Shown piece after piece: positions 39,401-44,818 of a stretch of DNA of 44,818 bases. Origin of the DNA: a virus; the IMG/VR virus record IMGVR_UViG_3300017971_000407, positions 1 through 44,818 of that record; one strand, given 5' to 3'. Within the stretch, counting starts at the first letter, position 1, and the number at the start of each line of letters is the position of its first letter. Under the pieces are notes generated by a model. The model saw nothing but the letters and a program-made list of their open reading frames with translations. It was not told the DNA's origin and searched no databases. Made by a program: the position numbers and the translations under genes.

Positions 39401-39827
39401 TGTTGGCTTCGATGAGGATGTTCCGAGCTTCGAGCTGCGGGACGATCGAGAGCCGGGGAAGCTCCACGTCTTCCAGCTCTCGGAGCCCCTCGGGGGTCTC
39501 GATGTCGAAGTCCCCCTGGAGCACGTTGCCGATCGTCTGCCCTGCGGTGCCGAACAGGCGAGCGAGGTTGTTCCCCAGCGCGGAGAACTCCTCCATCACC
39601 GACATCGGCATGTCCCCGATCCCCTCCGCTACGCCCGCCCCCAACCGCAACACGGGCTGAACGAACGGCTGGAGTGCTCGGGGGATCGGGGACTGTGCCA
39701 TCTGCTGCTCGCGTCGGGTAGCGGGAGCTGCGGACTCGGTGGTGTCACCCAGGGATTTGGTCCGTAGATAGCGGGCCAGCTCTTCGGTCGAGAGCTTCTG
39801 GAGCTGGCGGGTGCTCAACTCGGGCAT
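33474..39827 (-). CDS. Giant internal virion / DNA ejection protein
   Basis: 2117 residues from ATG 39827, GGGAGG upstream. Several regions: an N-terminal part with SPIPRALQPFVQPVLRLGAGVAEGIGDMPMS and Ala/Gly-rich helices; residues about 450-850 low-complexity and highly charged (R, E, K, Q, P); a hydrophobic stretch near 1100 (PLLALGTAGALAWAAN, VIASAFLIPIG); and a long helical C-terminal half (SRQ, FAWADRMFSTPLEQLEEVWG, FRMTAEAFRMFNPRDPASPLRTPAGALRMLSGLIALGLPTSWVLLDLKRR). No lysozyme or transglycosylase motif is seen. Such long proteins are packed in the head and ejected to form a channel. Very large for a genome of this size. Confidence 0.7.
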   Translation of the reverse strand: MPELSTRQLQKLSTEELARYLRTKSLGDTTESAAPATRREQQMAQSPIPRALQPFVQPVLRLGAGVAEGIGDMPMSVMEEFSALGNNLARLFGTAGQTIGNVLQGDFDIETPEGLRELEDVELPRLSIVPQLEARNILIEANMLERIAQHGGEFASSFVYPVGVVGKAMTAKGFTKVLADMGLLTMASLAMQRAEARQAGVELTPRDYGTNVLFSSVAVPAGALTSKIAISSIQRLLNTELGETARRLASDIALGGAFGTFGSVQEGISPFSKEGLEKIATEIVGFTLGNTMAVLYPGPAKPFSKAQVEESLRISEEIIREYGIGLSEPPRPGQPTGKEPDYIRSVARSTYENLMTPLLETPGVRIEITPEALAAGTGVSLKQAGRIVRKPVPTEEILGEKWQAAQLEAAREAGLGVYNETAYRLKQLSPGDRKVYEAQREKLSPESRDALYMSRRRLEEAFQRDPEFAGDIAEVVEQRVGRARLRRSAGAEQAQREVEAMEADLSRPAREAQARELQEGMQPRFTEGEDTATPRGRGEPATRAEDVRPELAHEDRRLPGPGGRYVSGPARTREALQNRLEERRLKGENVRIVPTVEENGTRRFRILQERRGGPVSEPRREPEAEPTVTGRKRQAAVRKKTPEKTEGKEFPRALNDPEGLLSKLYSNKNRARKALERLEELNPNAEFKLRRSITTTSRKPGQPRQKRTMYSIEAPQTGGRQETVTRAEPQTRIVQERKPSKTAMRKARDKQRQADRAVSPVEVRRRPGGPDADEGGGGGRQAPIVPIDVSRETPAEAAVAGLQSRRKGGQTPASAAGQPSATPKVTGKGKTPQAPKTPEQRARLKPRVVPDAVPKTNTQTAARKQFGAPKEGKTLAEYNKEIRALEREIADTEARARVFANQARPPRGDARYKLWSKAKAMRAAARNLIFQRAQLKENRAAWKEVRKPRALTEMDVFGQRGGTSLRRYSAARPDFIDSGYASYLKRQAKRGEIVQKDDGTVAKPPEGKDPPEGGIGQVKPELSKKPIQAVLNDARAVKPNETTVRAEPKRLEGESEADFKARRDLEKWFEQQNEAKKRQEDLRKGSGSDDSPTLWQLPLLALGTAGALAWAANGEETEGAVPVIASAFLIPIGRKGFLAPAGRGGSGGRGKSKPRPMAISGGNTPIERWTKRILDREAKMAEPKSPVETKDDAIKADRSKPGPKKSQETLDEVNELVRKIETTEGKDALMTADELSEFAVGGVTNTGGDTYLRAQEAARGITPPKINSKTVTEFFRTIGHALTNKFGEWGKLIGTPIVSLVAESQRRWRVHNEDLVQLSDLRYDVPLSTHRRPGQKRSDYRNLHDIMRQLYWRTVMVRYHKRDIRYFERAKKRGQLGERVERLGTYKTLETAKRTLEEVRASRPRGNYRIKQTKLGYRIENVIHDRMTLTAEMADAEIARLKKDLAKAQAVKIDAPNSIKIESKVFAWADRMFSTPLEQLEEVWGRQVSNEAIREGDGFAKFVDAAFAKVKEEALARGLPFMAWQRGAYLPVMFPDFVFPPSDRFRFLTNFDQKMSVAQEYQALIAHDVSRRTRLPVGDALYILSGHANRQGDPFWRVSMEDVILKRAANLEKHRMLDTRVGIEWDFARISPKYFRSAFTRFEYAKRFGVNGELLERALAMAQRDGYNAAAMGRLIDLATGQGAALMRGERIRLLDEVSGWVAFAKLGGAGISQISSWPRIAEHVDPKSFFDAWRPALEASIEQSTILPRSFKDRWAPNGKFYARMVAETGSMGNAELVSAIMEMSGIGPKAAALLLKFNLTTSLDRFGRNWAAIAGRYYMSRLLREYGYARKSGNAEGARKSANRLRELFGRDPWMMEKALEGEWMKKFDPKKLETIGENARVEMDLLENAGAQLIGDRSHGRNLPIDMPLNYSHPVLGHLYKLQVFNFRMTAEAFRMFNPRDPASPLRTPAGALRMLSGLIALGLPTSWVLLDLKRRMRHEDPSRWAETPAWRKVADLLAFHGVFTAFIDGFDILTARYGPPIQRGTGVTGGTIAEAMNAMANTWKQSTKAGELQFGPLGRFGFRQIPSSLHNYFGVPTGKELGLKAFPPQRGGGGGIQSGISGGIESGIEGGTP

Positions 39828-39830
39828 GGA

Positions 39831-41126
39831 CTACCTCCCTGGCCGCGCTGCGGCTGCACCACTCTTTGCCAGTACCCCCGCGATCGAATTCACCAGCGAG
39901 GAAAGGTCTTGCTTCGCCTTCTTCCCGGCCTGGCCTCGAACGAAGTCCTCGACCATCTTGCGGGTCTCATCGGTCAACATCCCGCGCATGGCGAGCGCAG
40001 TCCACAGCTCGGTCTTCAACTCGTCGCGCTGGCTCGTCTTCATGCCGCCGAGTGCACCGAACTCGTACTTCTCGTCGATCTGTGCGAAGTCCTCTTCGAT
40101 GATCGCAGCGGGGTTGGTGTACCCTTCGCCCGTGCGTGGAGGTAGGTTCTGCGCCATGTCCGCGTTTGGCGTTTGCGCCTGCGGCTCAACGAAGTCTGGT
40201 TCTTCAGAGGGGGGCACCCCCTCACTTCCCGCCCCATCATCATCACCAGCAGGAGTGCCCCCACCCGTGAGCGAGTCCCAGGCCCGACGCCACATGCCTG
40301 GCTTCTTCGGATCCAAGAAGCCAGATCCCTCTATCTTCTTCCGAATGACCTCGCCGTCAATCTCATCCCGCGATGCGCCCTCGAACTGGTCGGCAATGTC
40401 GCCGATAACGCCTTCCCAACGCAGCCGTTGCTTGTCGTCCTTCCACTGGATCTTGTTGTCGTTCCCCACCGTGAACAGGTCGGGCCGAGCCTGGACGATT
40501 GCGCGGAAGCTGCGGTCGGTGATGTAGTCGCGCAGCTCGCGAGTGTTCATCGACGTGCGCTTGCGGGTACGAGATTCGATGATCGATGTAGCCATCGTCT
40601 TGTCGTAGACCGCTTCGGGATCCGGGAACGCTGCCTGTGCGTCCTGTAGCGAGATGTTCGGGTCTGCGGCCATGAGCCACTGGGCCATCTGCGCGCTGGT
40701 GTATTTCGTGGTCCGCTCTGTCGTCAGATCCCCGCTTGCTTGGGCGCGATACCTCGCTGCCTCGGTCTGCGATTGCTGCTGTTGCAGTTGGAGCCTGTTC
40801 AGCTCCATTTGCCGCTCGAACTGTAGCTTGTTCTGTTCGACCAACCTGCGCCACTCCTGCGTCTCCCTACGAAGCGAGAGGGCCTCGCGGAATGACGGAA
40901 TGTCCATGAACAGGTCGGCGCGGTCCTGTGCACCAATGGCAATATCAGGATCCGCTACCCGCTCGAACGCAGCGCGGAATTGTGGTGTCAGGCGTCGGCC
41001 GCGAATGAGCATGTCTTGCTCAATCTTCTGGCGCTGCGTGGTGCGGAATTCCTCTTCGATCTGGCGCGTCCGCTGGCGCTGCCCCAGCTCGAATCCTCGT
41101 GCGTACAGTTCGGCAAGGCTAGGCAT
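39831..41126 (-). CDS. Internal virion protein, medium
   Basis: 431 residues from ATG 41126. Strong coiled coil and Arg/Gln-rich helices (FELGQRQRTRQIEEEFRTTQRQKIEQDMLI, WRRLVEQNKLQFERQMELNRLQLQQQQSQTEAARYRA), then a globular helical part and an acidic, Pro-rich linker (GDDDGAGSEGVPPSEEPDFVEPQAQTPN) with a helical C-terminus. The make-up and order (small, medium, giant) match podovirus ejection proteins. Confidence 0.65.
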   Translation of the reverse strand: MPSLAELYARGFELGQRQRTRQIEEEFRTTQRQKIEQDMLIRGRRLTPQFRAAFERVADPDIAIGAQDRADLFMDIPSFREALSLRRETQEWRRLVEQNKLQFERQMELNRLQLQQQQSQTEAARYRAQASGDLTTERTTKYTSAQMAQWLMAADPNISLQDAQAAFPDPEAVYDKTMATSIIESRTRKRTSMNTRELRDYITDRSFRAIVQARPDLFTVGNDNKIQWKDDKQRLRWEGVIGDIADQFEGASRDEIDGEVIRKKIEGSGFLDPKKPGMWRRAWDSLTGGGTPAGDDDGAGSEGVPPSEEPDFVEPQAQTPNADMAQNLPPRTGEGYTNPAAIIEEDFAQIDEKYEFGALGGMKTSQRDELKTELWTALAMRGMLTDETRKMVEDFVRGQAGKKAKQDLSSLVNSIAGVLAKSGAAAARPGR

Positions 41127-41134
41127 GGTTCACC

Positions 41135-41785
41135 TCACGCCCGGTCGTAGTTCGAGAAGAGGTCGCTCGTGTCTCCAAGCTCCTCGTCGTTGTTCAAGTC
41201 GAACAGGTCACGGAGCTGCTGCTCGCGTGTCCTCGATGTCCGCGAACCGCCCTGGCGGATCCCCTCCATCAGTGCGAGGAACCCACCCGTCTCGCCCAGC
41301 GCGCCACCAAAGGCTTCCGAGTATCCCGGAGCTGCTTCCGTCGCTGCGATCTGGAACTTCGCCGAAGCGATGTCGCGCTCCAAGCCTCGTCGCTCGGACG
41401 CGCCTTGCGCTTGGACCGGGGCGATCGCCCCGGCAATCTCCCCGGCTGCGATGTTCGAGTCCAACATCCCACGGTCGGCAAGACCGCGAATGGTTCGGTC
41501 CACGACTCCTCGCATGAGACCGCCCTCGGCTTCGCTCGGGCCGAAGCTCAAGGTTGCCATGCGATCTTCCAGGGGACGCAATGCCTCGCGCTGCAAGCCC
41601 GCCATCTCCCGGCGGCGCTTGCGCTCACCGTAGATCGACAGCAGTGAGCCGAGGAGGTTCGCGCCAACGGAGAGGCCGGTCATCGGGGTGAAGCCCCAGT
41701 TCCCGAACTTGGCGCCTACGTTACCCCAGAACTCTTTGTTTTTATCGATACCTTGCTGGTAGTCGTACTCCTGTTCTCCGGGCAT
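41135..41785 (-). CDS. Internal virion protein, small
   Basis: 216 residues from ATG 41785, AGGGGTG upstream (a GTG at 41788 is less well placed). Begins with EQEYDYQQGIDKNKEFWGNVGAKFGNWGFTPMTGLSVGANLLGSLLSIYGERKRRREM, a Gly-rich amphipathic region, then helices with Ala and Glu, AGAIAPVQAQGASERRGLERDIASAKFQIAATEAAPGYSEAFGGALG. Short Gly/Ala-rich ejection proteins look like this. Between nozzle and medium internal virion genes. Confidence 0.65.
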   Translation of the reverse strand: MPGEQEYDYQQGIDKNKEFWGNVGAKFGNWGFTPMTGLSVGANLLGSLLSIYGERKRRREMAGLQREALRPLEDRMATLSFGPSEAEGGLMRGVVDRTIRGLADRGMLDSNIAAGEIAGAIAPVQAQGASERRGLERDIASAKFQIAATEAAPGYSEAFGGALGETGGFLALMEGIRQGGSRTSRTREQQLRDLFDLNNDEELGDTSDLFSNYDRA

Positions 41786-41787
41786 CA

Positions 41788-44406
41788 CTATTCACCCCTT
41801 TGCATCGCCTCGACGAAATGGTTGAAGATTTCCGGGCGGCCATTATCCTTCTCGTATGTCCCAATGAATCGCACGTCGAGGTATCGGCCCTTGAAGTGTG
41901 CCGGAAGGTTAGTGTCGATCGCGTCCCTCTCGACCGTGTTCATCACGAACTCGGCACTCAACGACGGCTGGCCGTCCACCATCAACTCGATCCGCATGTC
42001 GTTGCCCTTGGTGTTCGCCTCGACTCGGAACTGATAAAACTGACCCTCCAATCCATCGGCGGCGGCATACCAACGGAACCCGCACGTGTACGGGATGGTC
42101 TGCTCGGTCCTGGCATCGACGAGGGTGCCACCGATGTCTGTCAGTACCATCAGCTCGTCGGTGAGCCCCTCTTCGATGTAGTAGGCGTAGCCAGTGGTCG
42201 CAGCCTCGATGCCAAGCAGTCGTCCTTCGCGTCCGAGCCAGACGATTTCTCGCAGCGCCCTGCCACCGTCGATTGCCCACTGCGGACGTTCTCCTCCCTC
42301 GTGTGCCAGAGCGAGGTTGTAGTTCCAGGGAACAATCCGCCCCGGCTCTTCGGTGCGGTTCACCTTTGGCTCGGCGCTCACCGGATAGTTGAGGTAGTAC
42401 GCGCCCCGCCCGTAGCTCGCCGTCACGTTTGCCGGGAACCGCGAGTCGAACGAGTTGTAGTAACCAACGTAGTCGTCCTTGTGGAAGACCGGGCGTACCT
42501 CGTCGCTGATCTCCTCGACCGTTGCGCCGTTGAATAGGCGCGGGATGTTATCGGACCCGAGGAAGCGAATGCCGCGCTCGGTCTCAACGATGGAGTCCCT
42601 GGCCGCGCAACCCACCTTGGAATAGACGCGCTTCATAATGGGCGGCGGACCATCCTCGAAGACATAGATGCCAAGGTTCGTGAAGACGAAGACCTTCGCG
42701 CCAATCTCCGACAGACCCATCCCGATCTCGGAGCCGCGACCAATGCGGACGTAATCCTCCATCGAGCCGAGCTGCTTGCCATTGCCCCAGAAGAAGTACG
42801 ACGAATCCACCTTCTTCTCGGTGATGCGTGTGTTGTCCTCCAACTGGCCTGGCTGGTAGCCACTCGCCATGTGGGACTTCACGGGTCGGCGCTCATCGAG
42901 CCCGAGCATGCTTTCCCGATACACCACGTCAGGCGCAGCAATCCCAAAGGGAATACCATTGACGATGATTATGTCCTTGAGCCTCGGCGGGTGCCCATTG
43001 TCGCGCTCCCATAGGGGCGCATTCGGCCGTCGTTCCCGATCTTCCTCCCGGTAACGATGCGAACCCACCCCATCACCTACGGCACCATCTGGGTGTTCGT
43101 AGTTCTCGTATACCGAATCGAACAGCTTGTAGTCGCTGGCCGTCTCCTGGGCGCTCAACTCCTTCTGGTACTGCACGTAGATGTTGATTCGGATGGGGTT
43201 CTCGTCGGTCACGTCTCGCCAATCACTTCGCATGTGCGACCAGTCGATCCCGAGCGTGTTGGCCGCACCCGTCAGCGCGTAGGAACCAGGCAAACTACAA
43301 TTCGAGAGATGCCCCCACTTGTCCACAAGGCAAATCCGGAACCGATACAGCCCTTGCTCCAGAGGACCGGAACCACCGCCAGCAATCTCCACAATCTCGG
43401 GTGCTGGCGACGCCGGCTTCGGCCACCGCAGCCCAAGCTCGGTCCATTCGTACTGCGAGCGCGCAAGATGCTCCTGCTCCTTCAGCGGCTTCCGCCGTAG
43501 GTGCCGTGGACGGCTCGACTCGTCGGCAACCACCACCTCGGTTCCGTGGATTGCGAACTTTGCCTGTGTCGTAGAGCTTCGGAGCTGATCTGCACCATTC
43601 GCCGCCGTGACCGCCGGGTCAGACTTGTTGAGGTACAAGCGGTCCTTGGCCTTGAAGACGTAGTGTAGCCGCTGCGGGATCATCTCGACTCCAGCCTGTT
43701 TTTTCTCCCGCAGCGATACGCTCATAATCCAAAACGTCGCCGCCGTCACAACATTGGAGGCATTGATAACAAAGTTCCCAAGCGTTGCGTTCGAGCGCAG
43801 CGTGTACTCGTGGTAGCCCGCTTCTGTAGACATGGCTGGCCCAGTAGCAAACCCCGTGACGTTCAATGTCTCGTTCGAGGGTGTGCCCGAGAGTGCCTGC
43901 CGGTAGATGTAGTAACCGAAAATGTAATCCGTGTTCGGCTTGATCGTCTGCCGGAAGAGCGCAGAATTCTGCGTCAACGTATCGGTGCCCGGAGGTGCAA
44001 GATCGGCGTACTGTACATAGGCCCGGTATCGGGAGTTCGTAGTAACGATTGTAAAGGCACCGCCACCTCCAACCGTCCAGCCCGCAATGCCATCCTCCCT
44101 GCGGAAGTTGTTGTCCCGCAGCACCTCCGGGGTATCAGTCTCGATGCGCTGGTCGTAGTACGGCATGATCCCATGCGTATCACCAGGCCGGAACGGGTCG
44201 ATGGTCTCCGCATAGTCCGCCGCCGTCCCGAACTGCTCATCCGGATACACCAACGACACAGATTCGCGCCCGAGGCGTGGTGTCAGGGAGCCGTCAATGG
44301 CTATACGCATGCCGTCTGCGATGACCAGGCTGCCGGTCTTCGACGGATCGGTTCCGAGGTCCAGCCCCCGAAACCCAAGCAGTTTATCCTTCTTGACTTC
44401 CGCCAT
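41788..44406 (-). CDS. Tail nozzle / tubular protein with inserted jelly-roll domain
   Basis: 872 residues; ATG 44406 overlaps the spike stop (TGATG). The overall pattern is that of podovirus nozzle or stabilisation proteins: FRGLDLGTDPSKTGSLVIADGMRIAIDGSLTPRLGRE start, later SEIGAKVFVFTNLGIYVFEDGPPP, ARDSIVETERGIRFLGSDNIPRLFNG and WAIDGGRALREIVWLGREG, which are beta-propeller-like blade phrases. Residues about 95-235 form a CBM-like jelly roll (VLRDNNFRREDGIAGW ... QTIKPNTDYIFGYYIYRQ ... ATLGNFVINASN) resembling the domain in the 6110-7450 protein. It closes the tail tube until ejection. Confidence 0.75.
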   Translation of the reverse strand: MAEVKKDKLLGFRGLDLGTDPSKTGSLVIADGMRIAIDGSLTPRLGRESVSLVYPDEQFGTAADYAETIDPFRPGDTHGIMPYYDQRIETDTPEVLRDNNFRREDGIAGWTVGGGGAFTIVTTNSRYRAYVQYADLAPPGTDTLTQNSALFRQTIKPNTDYIFGYYIYRQALSGTPSNETLNVTGFATGPAMSTEAGYHEYTLRSNATLGNFVINASNVVTAATFWIMSVSLREKKQAGVEMIPQRLHYVFKAKDRLYLNKSDPAVTAANGADQLRSSTTQAKFAIHGTEVVVADESSRPRHLRRKPLKEQEHLARSQYEWTELGLRWPKPASPAPEIVEIAGGGSGPLEQGLYRFRICLVDKWGHLSNCSLPGSYALTGAANTLGIDWSHMRSDWRDVTDENPIRINIYVQYQKELSAQETASDYKLFDSVYENYEHPDGAVGDGVGSHRYREEDRERRPNAPLWERDNGHPPRLKDIIIVNGIPFGIAAPDVVYRESMLGLDERRPVKSHMASGYQPGQLEDNTRITEKKVDSSYFFWGNGKQLGSMEDYVRIGRGSEIGMGLSEIGAKVFVFTNLGIYVFEDGPPPIMKRVYSKVGCAARDSIVETERGIRFLGSDNIPRLFNGATVEEISDEVRPVFHKDDYVGYYNSFDSRFPANVTASYGRGAYYLNYPVSAEPKVNRTEEPGRIVPWNYNLALAHEGGERPQWAIDGGRALREIVWLGREGRLLGIEAATTGYAYYIEEGLTDELMVLTDIGGTLVDARTEQTIPYTCGFRWYAAADGLEGQFYQFRVEANTKGNDMRIELMVDGQPSLSAEFVMNTVERDAIDTNLPAHFKGRYLDVRFIGTYEKDNGRPEIFNHFVEAMQRGE

Positions 44407-44818
44407 CAGGGAGCTGCACCTCCATCGATGTTAGCGGCCGTCAGGCTCGTGGGCACTGGCCCACCAGCGTCGTAGATCGGGTACAGGAAACTGGCCCCGG
44501 TCAGGGCTGCTGTGACGTATCCACGGATGTAGTTGTGGTGGACGTAGGTGTTCGCAAACGATGTCGAGGCACCGTTCTGTTCGATCCCGTAGGCGGGCAG
44601 AAGACCCACCGTGTCCGACCGGATGTTGTTGTTGATGATGAGGAAGTCCTGCGTCCCATCCGTGTTGGCTCCCGAGAGCGCCTCGACCGTGATCCCGGAA
44701 TGTCCGTTCGTCAGCGCCCGGCTGGGGTTATGGATCAAGTTCTCGGACACCAGCCCGCGCTTCAGTAGCGCAGCATTCGTCGCCAGGAGCAACGCATCCT
44801 CCTGGGCGTCATTGAGGC
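44406..44818 (-). CDS. Tail spike beta-helix protein, C-terminal part (joins 1-1213)
   Basis: 137 codons and the end of the gene begun at 1213. It opens at the right edge with LNDAQEDALLLATNAALLKRGLVSENL and continues with beta-helix rungs (NNNIRSDTVGLLPAYGIEQNG, YVHHNYIRGYVTAALTG, YPIYDAGGPVPTS) to the stop at 44406. Joined to 1-1213 across the ends the protein has about 530-540 residues. Its start is missing from this end, as expected for a gene that crosses the origin of the numbering. Confidence 0.7.
   Translation of the reverse strand, partial: LNDAQEDALLLATNAALLKRGLVSENLIHNPSRALTNGHSGITVEALSGANTDGTQDFLIINNNIRSDTVGLLPAYGIEQNGASTSFANTYVHHNYIRGYVTAALTGASFLYPIYDAGGPVPTSLTAANIDGGAAP
44792..44818. 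repeat. Right-end copy of the terminal overlap
   Basis: Matches bases 1-27 at 25 of 27 positions and reaches exactly to the last base. It encodes LNDAQEDA on the minus strand where the left copy encodes LNDDQADA. See the entry at 1-27. Confidence 0.75.

Noticed and set aside
40981-40992. TGTGGTGTCA inside the medium internal virion gene (also GGTGTCA near 39740 and 44280)
   Set aside because: It lies inside coding sequence, with no promoter boxes nearby, and looks like chance or codon effect.
1-44818. Integrase, excision genes or lysogeny repressor of classical type
   Set aside because: No tyrosine or serine recombinase motif and no CI-like helix-turn-helix gene seen; temperate life cycle cannot be claimed.

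Overview
This 44.8 kb window looks like a complete, circularly permuted genome of a tailed phage with a short (podovirus-type) tail. It is visibly GC-rich. It carries a full set of virion genes (terminase, portal, scaffold, capsid, adaptors, tail nozzle, tail fibre and spike, internal virion proteins), an M15-type endolysin, an SSB and recombination-type genes. I see no DNA polymerase, helicase, primase, integrase, tRNA or bacterial housekeeping gene. The first and last 27 bases are the same sequence with two mismatches, and one beta-helix tail gene runs off the left end and continues in frame at the right end. The two ends are therefore almost certainly adjacent. The host cannot be read from the sequence; GC content, GGAGG-type ribosome sites and frequent GTG/TTG starts point to a GC-rich bacterium.

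Layout. (1) Late/virion arm, minus strand, read from about 18.5 kb down to 1 and across the junction from 44.8 down to 33.2 kb: SSB, endolysin, a terminator hairpin, then terminase ATPase, two tandem paralogues, a membrane protein, an unknown protein, terminase nuclease, two Zn-finger proteins, portal, scaffold, major capsid protein, probable decoration protein, a jelly-roll protein, two adaptor-fold proteins, tail fibre genes, beta-helix spike, tail nozzle, three internal virion proteins (one of 2117 residues) and a coiled-coil/membrane protein of XhlA/holin type. (2) A plus-strand cluster of about nineteen small, tightly overlapping genes from 18.6 to 23.3 kb, including a DUF2493/SLOG protein, a protein with a textbook Tat signal, two mini-membrane proteins and several Cys-rich proteins. 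(3) A structured region of about 760 bp without a convincing gene (23.3-24.1 kb) that starts with three evenly spaced inverted repeats. (4) A minus-strand early-type arm from 33.2 down to 24.1 kb: a Zn-ribbon recombination-type protein, Gp157, small Zn proteins, a winged-helix-like protein, several conserved phage proteins of unknown function and a DUF932 protein.

Regulation. Region 4 is divided into short units. Several begin with a sigma70-like promoter whose spacer or -35 box contains the same 12-base element, CATGACACCACA (minus strand TGTGGTGTCATG), and several end in a hairpin. One copy sits where the late arm ends and the early arm begins. This resembles the distributed operator (stoperator) systems of some actinobacteriophages and is the main candidate for an undescribed system here. 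The best regulator candidate encoded in the window is the winged-helix-like protein at 29.7-30.2 kb, which lies directly downstream of the densest operator cluster.

The other notable feature is the terminase: its ATPase and nuclease domains are encoded by two separate genes with four other genes between them.
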